From Bacteroidaceae bacterium (GTDB lineage Bacteria > Bacteroidota > Bacteroidia > Bacteroidales > Bacteroidaceae): DNA of 60,095 nt. Location of the stretch: assembly GCA_017649485.1 (NCBI GenBank), contig JAGCGS010000027.1, forward strand, positions 1-60,095, written 5' to 3'. The notes beneath the pieces are model-generated. The model did not search any database and was not told the DNA's origin. It was given only the letters and a program-made list of their open reading frames with translations. Below are positions 52,348 through 60,095 of this stretch, piece after piece. The translations under genes and the position numbers were made by a program. The stretch's first letter is position 1. Each line of letters opens with the position of its first letter.

Positions 52348-54113
52348 AGCTTTTTTCTCATTGTCTTTTCCAACTTCTTGATTTTCTTCCAAGCCTCCTT
52401 ATACTTGGGACAGAGTGTTACCGCCTTGTCATAGTTACGCAAAGCTGCCTCTGGCATATCATGCTTCAAACATTCGTCACCCATTTGTACATACTCTCGG
52501 GCATATTTCATCAAAGCTTTCTCTTTCTCCTGTGCCGCTTGTTTCAAATCTTCTATCTCATGCCTCAACGTGTTGATGATAGAAAGCTTCTTACGCAAAA
52601 AACGCTGCACCAAAGGTTTCTCAATATCATATCTGGCATGTATCGCCTTGAAAAACGAATCAAGAAACTGCTGGAAATTACCATCGTCGAAAGCCTTGGC
52701 GGCAGCAGCATATTCAACATCGGCTCGCGCCTCTTTCAACGCTTTATCAACCGCTTGCTGGTTATTGAAACGCTGAGCGAACTGTGTTATTTCTGGACGC
52801 ACAAAGATATCGCTTCTACTCAGAGGGTTAGTAAGTTGTATGCCATCCAAGGATGTGCATCGACTCAGAGCCACATAAGCCTGCCCTCCTGCGAACACAC
52901 CACCAGTAAAGTCTATTACAACCCTACTGAATGTCAACCCTTGACTCTTGTGAACAGTAATCGCCCATGCCAAGCGGATAGGGAACTGCGTAAAGGTACC
53001 CAGTTCCTCCTCCTCTATTTCTTTCTTTTCTTCGTTGTATTTGTAGCGTATGTTTCGCCAAGACTCTGTCTTGACATCCACTTCCCTACCATCGTCCGTC
53101 ATAACATAGATGGTTTCCTCTTCTGGGTCGAAGCCCATGATAGTGCCTATAGTGCCATTCACCCATCGTTTCTCGAAATCATTTTTGATAAAGATGATCT
53201 GTGCTCCAGGTTTCAATACCAACTCCAAAGAGGTGGGTAAACTGTTTTCTGGAAAATCGCCATGAATACTACCTATAAAAGTAAAAGGGTCGCCTGGCAA
53301 CTCCGCCAATTTCTTCTCATTGATATAATCTACCTGGTCTCGACGGGTTGCGAGGGTGATATACATTGACGATTCACCATTGACAATTGACAATTGTGCG
53401 TCCTTCATTGAGCCAATATACCTTGTATTGAGCAATTGGAGGTCGCGAGCCGTTGCGGTATTGTTGCGGATATGGTCAAGTACACCCACAAATTGAGAAT
53501 CATTCTGGCGATAGACTTGAGTAAGTTCTACAGCCACCAACTCTATCTGATTGAAAACACGAGCTGAGAAGAAATAAGGGTTGGGATAGAAGCGATTGAG
53601 AATGTCTCGCTCATCACTTTTTACCACAGGTTCCAGTTGGAAAGCATCGCCAACCAACAACAGTTGTTTGCCACCAAATGGTTCACGAAGGTTATGGGAA
53701 TAAACACGCAGGATGCGGTCAACTGCATCGATGATGTCAGCTCGAACCATAGAAATCTCGTCAATAATGACGAGTTCAAGCTCCTCCAACAACTTACGAT
53801 GGGGCTTGCTGTATTTGAAAAATTCGTGGATGCGACCTTTTTGTAGGGAGAGGTTGGGATCGTCTGGTAACAATGGATGGAAGGGCAGCTTGAAAAAACT
53901 GTGCAATGTACTGCCTTCAGCGTTGATAGCAGCAATACCAGTGGGAGCCAGCACCACATGTTTTTTCTTGGTTTCTTGGCAGATTTGTTTGAGGAAGGTG
54001 GACTTACCTGTACCAGCTTTGCCTGTCAGGAAAACAGACTGGTGGGTAAATTTCACCAGATTCATGGCATTTTGCCACTGCACATTTTCCATTGACTGTT
54101 GAGCATTAACCAT
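52344..54113 (-). CDS. Pif1-type helicase/ATPase with C-terminal TPR region
   Basis: The 589-residue protein has Walker A GKAGTGKST (31-39), Walker B LVIIDEISMV, GDAFQLEPV (motif III) and late motifs AWAITVHKSQGLTFSRVVID and AYVALSRCTSL, typical of superfamily 1B Pif1-like helicases. The C-terminal 150 residues have coiled-coil and TPR-like helices (AREYVQMGDECLKHDMPEAALRNYDKA region). A strong AAGGAGG lies 10 nt before the ATG. The start codon lies in heptamer repeats (54089-54123), and a second five-unit patch is inside the coding region (53364-53398, residues about 239-250). Confidence 0.88.
   Translation of the reverse strand: MVNAQQSMENVQWQNAMNLVKFTHQSVFLTGKAGTGKSTFLKQICQETKKKHVVLAPTGIAAINAEGSTLHSFFKLPFHPLLPDDPNLSLQKGRIHEFFKYSKPHRKLLEELELVIIDEISMVRADIIDAVDRILRVYSHNLREPFGGKQLLLVGDAFQLEPVVKSDERDILNRFYPNPYFFSARVFNQIELVAVELTQVYRQNDSQFVGVLDHIRNNTATARDLQLLNTRYIGSMKDAQLSIVNGESSMYITLATRRDQVDYINEKKLAELPGDPFTFIGSIHGDFPENSLPTSLELVLKPGAQIIFIKNDFEKRWVNGTIGTIMGFDPEEETIYVMTDDGREVDVKTESWRNIRYKYNEEKKEIEEEELGTFTQFPIRLAWAITVHKSQGLTFSRVVIDFTGGVFAGGQAYVALSRCTSLDGIQLTNPLSRSDIFVRPEITQFAQRFNNQQAVDKALKEARADVEYAAAAKAFDDGNFQQFLDSFFKAIHARYDIEKPLVQRFLRKKLSIINTLRHEIEDLKQAAQEKEKALMKYAREYVQMGDECLKHDMPEAALRNYDKAVTLCPKYKEAWKKIKKLEKTMRKKL
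53364..53398. repeat. Five heptamer units inside the helicase gene
   Basis: CATTGAC, GATTCAC, CATTGAC, AATTGAC, AATTGTG in perfect phase. On the coding strand they encode AQLSIVNGESSM, at a loop between SMKD and YITLATRRDQ. Confidence 0.8.
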
Positions 54114-54123
54114 CGACCATTTA
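54089..54123. repeat. Five heptamer units at the helicase start
   Basis: CCATTGA, CTGTTGA, GCATTAA, CCATCGA, CCATTTA in phase; the helicase ATG (54111-54113) lies in the fourth unit. Confidence 0.7.
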
Positions 54124-54131
54124 CCTCCTTA

Positions 54132-54926
54132 CTAAATAACGCCAAAGTGTCGCAAAGCTTTGGCTACGCCATCATCGTCAACGGTATCTGTCACATAATC
54201 AGCTATAGCTTTCACACTCTCGAGGGCATTGCCCATGGCCACACCAATAGCTGCATGGCGAATCATTGGGATATCATTGCCTCCGTCGCCAAAGGCCATC
54301 GTCTCTTCCAGTTTGATGCCGAAATGACTGATGATTTCATCTATACCCTGTTGCTTGGTACATCCTTGCGCAGTGATATCCACAAAGGCAGGATGCCAAC
54401 GTCCCATCTCGCAATCAGGTACTAAAGGCTTCAAATCCTTCTCCTGAAGAACATCAATAAAAGTAGTAAGCTGTATGATATCTTTTCCCCCAGCGATGGC
54501 TTCTGCAGCTGTCATTTCCTCCAAATGGATGCCCACTTCCAACTGTTTATAAAAAAGGTCTTCAAACACCTGGCCACTGTCACAGATAACCATATCATGC
54601 TCTCCCACTACTAAGTTGGGGATTCTCCTTTCAGCTGCATAGCGAGTGATGATTTCTACACTTCGGGGAGAGATGGGATGCTTGCTGATGACAGTATCAC
54701 CAGCAAAGCAATAGCCTCCATTCATGGTGATATAGCCATCAATTAAACCTTGTTCCTCTAACGCTTGGAGGTTGTTAATGATGATTTTAGGTCTGCCTGT
54801 AGATATAAAAATCTGCACACCGCGGGCTTTCGCCTCTGCGATGGCAGACACGGTAGAAACGGGTATCTGGTGAGTGTTGAAACTCACCAGAGTCCCATCT
54901 ATATCGAAGAACAGTGCCTTAATCAC
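54132..54926 (-). CDS. Cof-type HAD-IIB family phosphatase
   Basis: The 264-residue protein has HAD motif [12 protein letters not shown], motif [10 protein letters not shown] and motif [13 protein letters not shown], with a Cof-type cap between. The family dephosphorylates sugar phosphates and similar small molecules. It starts at GTG in a GTGA overlap with the nagB stop, so a sugar-phosphate substrate is plausible though not shown. Confidence 0.92.
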   Translation of the reverse strand: MIKALFFDIDGTLVSFNTHQIPVSTVSAIAEAKARGVQIFISTGRPKIIINNLQALEEQGLIDGYITMNGGYCFAGDTVISKHPISPRSVEIITRYAAERRIPNLVVGEHDMVICDSGQVFEDLFYKQLEVGIHLEEMTAAEAIAGGKDIIQLTTFIDVLQEKDLKPLVPDCEMGRWHPAFVDITAQGCTKQQGIDEIISHFGIKLEETMAFGDGGNDIPMIRHAAIGVAMGNALESVKAIADYVTDTVDDDGVAKALRHFGVI

Positions 54927-55717
54927 AACAGATTTCCTGCTTCAATATCTTTAAAGTAACGATAGGTTCCTACTTTCAGCTCGTCACAAGCTGCGTCATC
55001 GCAAACAATAATGCCTTTAGGATGCATCTGCAATGCACTTACAGTCCACATGTGAGTAACACCACCCTCTACAGCATGACGAAGAGCTCGAGCTTTGTTG
55101 TGACCATTCACAATAATCATCACTTCCTTAGCATCCATCACAGTGCCCACACCTACTGTCAGGGCAGTCTTTGGCACCTTATTTACATCGTTGTCGAAGA
55201 AACGGGAGTTGGCGATGATGGTATCAGTAGTCAATGTCTTCTGACGGGTACGAGAAGTCAGTGACGATCCTGGCTCATTGAATGCGATGTGTCCGTCAGG
55301 ACCAATGCCACCCATAAAGAGGTCAACACCACCATAAGCCTTAATCTTTGCCTCGAATCGAGCGCACTCAGCCTCCAGGTCAGGAGCATTGCCATTCAGA
55401 ATATTGGTATTCTCAGCCTTGATATTGATGTGGCCGAAGAAATTGTTCCACATAAAGCTGTAGTAGCTCTCAGGATGTTCCTTTGGAAGGCCAACATACT
55501 CATCCATGTTGAAAGTCACTACGTTTTCGAATGACACCTTACCTTGTTTGTTCAGTTCAATCAGTTCGTGGTACATGCCCAGAGGTGAAGAGCCAGTGGG
55601 GCAACCCAGTACAAATGGCTTCTCTGCTGTCGGTTTAGCAGCATTAATCTTAGAAGCCACATAGTTGGCAGCCCATTTGGATACCAACTGATAATCCGGT
55701 TCAATAATTACTCTCAT
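54923..55717 (-). CDS. nagB: Glucosamine-6-phosphate deaminase
   Basis: The 264-residue protein has [37 protein letters not shown] and [20 protein letters not shown] (in blocks), the signatures of NagB. It converts glucosamine-6-phosphate to fructose-6-phosphate and ammonia. No nagA is in the window. It lies 33 nt after the flavodiiron gene. Confidence 0.96.
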   Translation of the reverse strand: MRVIIEPDYQLVSKWAANYVASKINAAKPTAEKPFVLGCPTGSSPLGMYHELIELNKQGKVSFENVVTFNMDEYVGLPKEHPESYYSFMWNNFFGHINIKAENTNILNGNAPDLEAECARFEAKIKAYGGVDLFMGGIGPDGHIAFNEPGSSLTSRTRQKTLTTDTIIANSRFFDNDVNKVPKTALTVGVGTVMDAKEVMIIVNGHNKARALRHAVEGGVTHMWTVSALQMHPKGIIVCDDAACDELKVGTYRYFKDIEAGNLL

Positions 55718-55750
55718 TTATTCTAAATTTTTAAGTGAATAATTTTCTTT

Positions 55751-56941
55751 TTAATTGTCAATAACCTTCGCCATTGCCTCAGCCAACGCCTCACATTGCT
55801 CCTCTACAGATGCCAGCATGCCTTGTTTCATTTCCACAGGCTCGCCCACCAAGGTGAAGCGGCTCTTCTCGGCGAACTCACCCAACAGACCAACGGCCTT
55901 GCCTGCCCAACTGAATGAGCCAAACCATCCGAGGCAACGACCCTTGATGTCACGCATCAGAATCTTACTTATGATGGCCTCAATCTCAGGATAGAGTTGG
56001 GTATTATAGGTTGGACTGCCGATAATCAAGCCGTTATACTTGAAGATATCAGCCAAGATGTATGACGGATGACTCTTGCTGACATTGTGCATCACCACGT
56101 TTTTCACTCCTTTAGCTGTAAGCAGATGGGCCAGTTGCTCAGCCATCTGTTCAGTATGTCCATACATACTGCCATATACAATCACCACGCCCTTTTCGGC
56201 ATCATAACGACTCAGACGGTCATAGATGCCCACCACCTTGCTAATATTCTCAGTCCAAACAGGTCCATGGGTAGAACAAATCATCCGGATAGGCAATGCC
56301 GACAACTTCTGCAAAGCTTTCTGAACAGGTGTGCCATATTTTCCTACAATGTTGGCATAATAACGAACCATCTCATCCCAATACTTGTCGAGGTTGATTT
56401 GCGTATCTATCGGACCGCCATCCACTGTGCCATAAGTGCCGAATGCATCAGCAGAGAAGAGCACCTGCTCGGTAACATCGTAAGTCACCATCACCTCAGG
56501 CCAGTGAACCATCGGTGCCATATAGAACGCCAACTTGTGATGCCCCAGGTCGAGGGTATCGCCCTCTTTTACCACCAGACGATTAGACTGCAAAGCATAA
56601 TAGCCGTCAATCATGCCAAAAGTTTTGACATTACCAACCACAGTCACATTAGGATAATATTGCTTAATCAAGGCGATAGAGCTGGAATGATCTGGTTCCA
56701 TGTGGTTCACAATCAGGTAGTCAATAGGCTTGTCGCCCAACACAGCCTTGATCTTCTGCAGGAACACCTCGAAGAACCCTATCTCAACAGTATCCACCAA
56801 CGCCACTTTCTCGTCATCAATAAGGTATGAATTATAGGAAACGCCATAAGGAATAGGCCACATACCTTCGAATAGATGGGTGCTACGATCGTTCACACCC
56901 ACATAATGAATCTTGCCTTTCAGCAGTGAAATATCTTTCAT
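55751..56941 (-). CDS. Flavodiiron protein (A-type flavoprotein)
   Basis: Start ATG 56941 (MKDISLLKG), preferred over an upstream TTG. The 396-residue protein has a metallo-beta-lactamase-like domain with the di-iron motif HMEPDH (80-85, HxExDH) and further ligands, then a flavodoxin domain (from about 250: IVYGSMYGHTEQMAEQL). Such proteins reduce oxygen or nitric oxide in anaerobes. It is the first gene of an eight-gene run with its own promoter. Confidence 0.95.
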   Translation of the reverse strand: MKDISLLKGKIHYVGVNDRSTHLFEGMWPIPYGVSYNSYLIDDEKVALVDTVEIGFFEVFLQKIKAVLGDKPIDYLIVNHMEPDHSSSIALIKQYYPNVTVVGNVKTFGMIDGYYALQSNRLVVKEGDTLDLGHHKLAFYMAPMVHWPEVMVTYDVTEQVLFSADAFGTYGTVDGGPIDTQINLDKYWDEMVRYYANIVGKYGTPVQKALQKLSALPIRMICSTHGPVWTENISKVVGIYDRLSRYDAEKGVVIVYGSMYGHTEQMAEQLAHLLTAKGVKNVVMHNVSKSHPSYILADIFKYNGLIIGSPTYNTQLYPEIEAIISKILMRDIKGRCLGWFGSFSWAGKAVGLLGEFAEKSRFTLVGEPVEMKQGMLASVEEQCEALAEAMAKVIDN

Positions 56942-56967
56942 TTTAGTCAAATTTAGTTTCCAAATCG

Positions 56968-56998
56968 CAAAGGTACAATAATTAGCTTTTCATCCAAA
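56968..56998 (-). promoter_or_regulatory. Promoter of the flavodiiron-nagB-purU operon
   Basis: On the minus strand, TTTG (56998-56995), 19 nt, then TACCTTTG (56975-56968). It lies 27 nt before the ATG. Confidence 0.75.
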
Positions 56999-57064
56999 CA
57001 AAATCGAAGAAAACTTTCACTTTTGATGAACAACGAAATACAGATTCACATAAAAACATTTCAG

Positions 57065-57274
57065 CTATTCATTGAATCCCCCATACCTCATTATGGTATT
57101 CCGATTCAACATTTTTCTCAATCCTATCCGGCAACTGATGAAAGAGTCCAAGCCAGTTATCATCTCCACACCGTCAATGCTCATGGCATAATCTCCTAAT
57201 TTCCGATGCCCTGCCTTATTCTCAAACACAAAGCCAATCCCTTCATACCCATCAGCCACCTTTACCAGCAACAC
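57065..57274 (-). pseudogene. Short orphan frame, possible gene remnant
   Basis: A 69-residue frame with gene-like codon use (GYEGIGFVFENKAGHRKLGD, then AMSIDGVEMITGLDSFISC) begins at GTG only two codons after an in-frame stop, with no good initiation site. I do not recognise it; it may be the 3' remnant of a lost gene. Confidence 0.3.
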
Positions 57275-57310
57275 CTTTTAGAAGCTTTTTTTTGTAAAAA
57301 TAGTGAAATA

Positions 57311-57821
57311 TACCTACATAACTACACAAATCGTCATAAGTTATTGTAGATTAGTATTCTGCAAAAACATCTACCTACACTGAAACTACACTATAACTAC
57401 ACTCAACCTACACTACAGCTACATATATAGGCACAAGCCTGATTGCATCCAACATTGATGCGGTATGTAAACCACTGTTCATACTCAACCAAAGATATGT
57501 TTCCCAATTTGTTACAGGGTTTTAAGCTATAAGTAAGCTTAAAAATTCTCTCGAGAATTTAGGCGTTTACTTGGGGTAAAAGGCCTGTTATAAGGCAGCT
57601 GATGACAAAATTCTCTCGAGAATTTTGAAGTTTTCCACAAGTGGAAAATCGGCTTGATATTAGCATTATGCCCGTGGGGCCGAAGCAACCAACGAATGTA
57701 GTTGCTATGTAGTTTTAGTGTAGTTATAGTGTAGTTTCAGTGTAGTTTGCATGTTTATTGACAAAATGATATTATACTGAAAATATGATATTTATAAAAA
57801 GTCAGTGTAGTTATGTAGGTA
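57311..57821. repeat. 510-bp non-coding element with nested inverted repeats
   Basis: Outer arms TACCTACATAACTACAC (57311-57327) and its exact complement (57805-57821). Inner arms of 29 bp (57375-57403 and 57717-57745) are also exact complements, built from ACTACACT tandem units. Inside are two copies of AATTCTCTCGAGAATT (57543-57558, 57610-57625) and the palindrome TTTTCCACAAGTGGAAAA (57631-57648). No reading frame. Confidence 0.75.
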
Positions 57822-58083
57822 GTTTTTGAAATTTTCTATTGTTTTTGTTATATAATCGCAATTTATTTCCTGTGAATTGAGCAAACTTCGAAGCCATTTT
57901 TATTCCTATTTTATGTCAAAATATATAAGTGCGCCATCACTTGCGAAACTTTAGTTAAATGATTAAAATGTTTCCTTTCTCCACTACAAAGGTAAAGAAA
58001 GGAATCAACCATCATAAAAATAGGTAATAATATAGCAGTTGGCATAAACAACTAATCTCTGCATAAAAAATACGCAAGCATAT
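57822..58083. other. AT-rich spacer
   Basis: No gene. TACCTTTG on the minus strand (57994-57987) fits a -7 element pointing into the nested-repeat element, but no -33 supports it. Confidence 0.35.
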
Positions 58084-58114
58084 TTTGTTTTGCATTCGAT
58101 TATTCGTATCTTTG
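58084..58114 (+). promoter_or_regulatory. Promoter of the dipeptidyl peptidase gene
   Basis: TTTG (58084-58087), 19 nt, then TATCTTTG (58107-58114), 38 nt before the ATG. Confidence 0.8.
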
Positions 58115-58152
58115 CAGAGAAAGAAAAAAAATTATTAGAAATCATTGAAACT

Positions 58153-60095
58153 ATGAGACATATTGGCATTACTATCATGCTGTGTCTGTGCACAGTGGTG
58201 GCATTGGCACAGGGCAGGAACTTAGAATTAAACGAAGTGTTGAGGGGTGAGTTCAGCCCTCGTAACATTTATGGTGTGACACCTATCCCTGGCGATGGTG
58301 AACATTATTCACAGATGAATGCGGAACGTACGCAAGTCATCAAGTATTCATTCAAGACGGGGCAACAGGTTGAGATACTGTTTGATGTGGATACTGCTCG
58401 CGATTGTCCGTTCAAGCGCTTTGACAGCTACGAATATTCTCCTGACGGTCAGACACTATTGATCGCTACTGAGTCAGAGTCTATCTACCGCCGTTCGTTC
58501 AAGGCTGTTTATTATCTTTATAGCCTGCGTCGAAATTCATCAGGTCAAATAAGAAATGCTGTAGAAAAGCTTTCAGATGGTGGTCCTCAACAAGCCCCTG
58601 TGTTTTCGCCCGATGGCTCTATGGTGGCTTTCATGCGCGACAATAATATCTTCTTGGTAAAACTGCTCTTTGGCAACAGCGAAAGTCAGGTAACGGAAGA
58701 TGGCAAGCGTAATGCTATTATCAATGGTGTGCCTGACTGGGTGTATGAAGAGGAGTTCTCGATGAGTCGTGCAATGGAGTTCAGTGCTGACAGCAAGATG
58801 CTGGCTTTCATTCGTTACGATGAAAGCAAGGTACCCACCTACTCCTTCCCATTGTTTGCTGGTGCATCACCTCGGTATAACAATTATGCCAAGTATCCTG
58901 GTGCCTATACGTACAAATATCCCAAAACAGGTGAGGTAAACAGTCAAGTGGAAGTTCGTACTTTCGACATCCAAAGCAAGGTGACTCGAACCATGCAAGT
59001 ACCTGTGGAAGAAGGGGGCTATATCCCTCGCATCTACTTCACCAAGCAGCCCGACCAGCTGGCTATTGTGACGATGAACCGTCACCAGAACCGATTAGAC
59101 ATGTATATGGGCAACGCCCGTAGCACAGTGTGCAAACTGGTGCTGCGTGACGAAAGCGACACCTATATAAAAGAGGAGGGATTAGACAACATCCGCTTCT
59201 ACGACAACAACTTCAGCTTTACCAGCGAGAAAAGCGGCTATAACCACCTGTATTGGTACACCCTGCAGGGCAACTTAGAGAAGCAGGTGACAGACGGTAG
59301 TTTCGAGGTGAAGGAGTTTTTGGGCTACTCGCCTGCCGACGAGACATTCTACTTTACCAGCAACGAGGAGAGCCCATTGCGAAAGGGCGTTTATAAAGTA
59401 GATAAGCGAGGCAGGAAGACCAGGATCTCACAGGATTCAGGCATCAACAACGCACTTTTCAGCAGCAATATGAAGTATTACCTGAACCGCTATTCGAACC
59501 TGACCACCCCTACGGTGATTACCCTGAACGACAACAACGGCAAGGTGCTGACCACGCTGATTGACAATGCCGAACTGAAGCAAAAGCTGGCACAGTATAA
59601 CATGCCGAGCAAGGGCTTCTTCAGCATCACCACCAGCCGAGGCACCCAGCTCAACGGATGGATGATGAGACCTGCCGGATTTGACACAAACAAGAAGTAT
59701 CCTGTTCTGCTGTACCAATATAGCGGTCCGGGCTCACAGCAAGTGCTCGACCAGTTCAGTGTATCATGGGAAACCTACATGGCCTCGCAAGGCTATGTCG
59801 TGGTGTGCGTGGATGGCAGAGGAACAGGCGGCAGAGGAGCCTCGTTTGAGAAGCAGACTTACCAGAGCTTAGGCGTTTTAGAAGCACAGGATCAGGTGGC
59901 GGTGGCTCAATATATGGGTCAGCAACCCTACGTTGACAAAGACCGCATCGGCATCTGGGGTTGGAGCTACGGTGGCTATATGACGCTGATGAGCATGAGC
60001 GAGGGAACACCTGTATTCAAAGCGGGTGTGGCTGTGGCTCCTGTTACTGACTGGAACTATTACGATACTGTATATGGCGAACGCTATATGCGTAC
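58153..60095 (+). CDS. Dipeptidyl peptidase IV (S9 family), C-terminus cut by the window end
   Basis: The frame opens at ATG 58153 and stays open for 647 codons to the window end. It has a signal peptide (ITIMLCLCTVVALAQ), an N-terminal DPP IV propeller (YSPDGQTLLIATE, FSPDGSMVAFMRDNN, then the double-Glu loop VPDWVYEEEF) and the start of the hydrolase domain with GWSYGGY (603-609, catalytic Ser605). DPP IV removes X-Pro dipeptides in the periplasm. The catalytic Asp and His lie beyond the edge. Confidence 0.93.
   Translation, partial: MRHIGITIMLCLCTVVALAQGRNLELNEVLRGEFSPRNIYGVTPIPGDGEHYSQMNAERTQVIKYSFKTGQQVEILFDVDTARDCPFKRFDSYEYSPDGQTLLIATESESIYRRSFKAVYYLYSLRRNSSGQIRNAVEKLSDGGPQQAPVFSPDGSMVAFMRDNNIFLVKLLFGNSESQVTEDGKRNAIINGVPDWVYEEEFSMSRAMEFSADSKMLAFIRYDESKVPTYSFPLFAGASPRYNNYAKYPGAYTYKYPKTGEVNSQVEVRTFDIQSKVTRTMQVPVEEGGYIPRIYFTKQPDQLAIVTMNRHQNRLDMYMGNARSTVCKLVLRDESDTYIKEEGLDNIRFYDNNFSFTSEKSGYNHLYWYTLQGNLEKQVTDGSFEVKEFLGYSPADETFYFTSNEESPLRKGVYKVDKRGRKTRISQDSGINNALFSSNMKYYLNRYSNLTTPTVITLNDNNGKVLTTLIDNAELKQKLAQYNMPSKGFFSITTSRGTQLNGWMMRPAGFDTNKKYPVLLYQYSGPGSQQVLDQFSVSWETYMASQGYVVVCVDGRGTGGRGASFEKQTYQSLGVLEAQDQVAVAQYMGQQPYVDKDRIGIWGWSYGGYMTLMSMSEGTPVFKAGVAVAPVTDWNYYDTVYGERYMR

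Noticed and set aside
57631-57648. TTTTCCACAAGTGGAAAA as a pair of DnaA boxes and thus an origin
   Set aside because: Only two imperfect boxes are present and dnaA, dnaN or other origin markers are absent.
57973-58000. Minus-strand promoter into the nested-repeat element
   Set aside because: Only the -7 (57987-57994) fits; no -33 element is found at 19-21 nt.

Overview
The window is a chromosomal segment of a Bacteroidales bacterium, most likely Prevotellaceae or Bacteroidaceae. Three things support this. Promoters follow the Bacteroidetes pattern (TTTG, about 20 nt, then TAnnTTTG). LpxC and FabZ are fused into one gene. Many products belong to families largely confined to this order (DUF4847, DUF4923, DUF3256, large OMP receptor, DPP IV). 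The species cannot be fixed from sequence alone. Gene density is high and most of the window is housekeeping. There is no prophage, CRISPR array or rRNA.

Layout. 1-1830: the edge of an IS1595-family transposase gene, then about 1.4 kb without a gene that carries REP-like palindromes and heptamer repeats. 1.9-8 kb (+): an alginate-export-type porin, then a four-gene operon (M3 peptidase, DUF4847 lipoprotein, dCMP deaminase, S41 peptidase). 8.1-10.1 kb (-): 5-formyl-THF cyclo-ligase, DUF721 protein and a frameshifted recF. 10.2-11.8 kb (+): a TPR protein, ribH, tRNA-Tyr and tRNA-Gly. 11.8-18.2 kb (-): BASS transporter, DUF4923 lipoprotein and esterase operon; a truncated surface-protein fragment; an FAD oxidoreductase and DUF3256 pair. 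18.4-38.2 kb (+): a long run of core genes (pgeF, phoH, purC, aroE, TPM/LemA, an OMP receptor, purM, prfA, pyrF, lpxD-lpxC/fabZ-lpxA, miaA). 38.4-47 kb (-): a compact eight-gene cluster. 47.1-57 kb (-): a second eight-gene cluster (flavodiiron protein, nagB, HAD phosphatase, Pif1-type helicase, Sua5, Bcp, tricorn-like peptidase, purU). 57.3-57.8 kb: a non-coding element bounded by nested inverted repeats. 58.1 kb to the end (+): a dipeptidyl peptidase IV gene cut by the window edge.

The most interesting gene system is the cluster at 38.4-47 kb. It encodes two outer-membrane porins, an imelysin (M75) lipoprotein, a di-haem DUF1111 oxidoreductase, a mono-haem lipoprotein, a RidA-superfamily enzyme, a YtfE/RIC-like di-iron hemerythrin and an overlapping LuxR-type regulator whose receiver lacks its acidic pocket. 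I read it as an envelope iron/haem redox or uptake module with its own di-iron sensor and regulator. That reading is inference.

The most interesting non-genic signals are four. A dispersed tandem heptamer (C)AATNNT/ATTGANN sits at more than nine gene boundaries and inside one helicase gene. A 59-bp promoter with a palindromic operator is shared by two distant operons. An orphan promoter runs into a strong terminator and so predicts a roughly 100-nt RNA. The fourth is the 510-bp nested inverted-repeat element.
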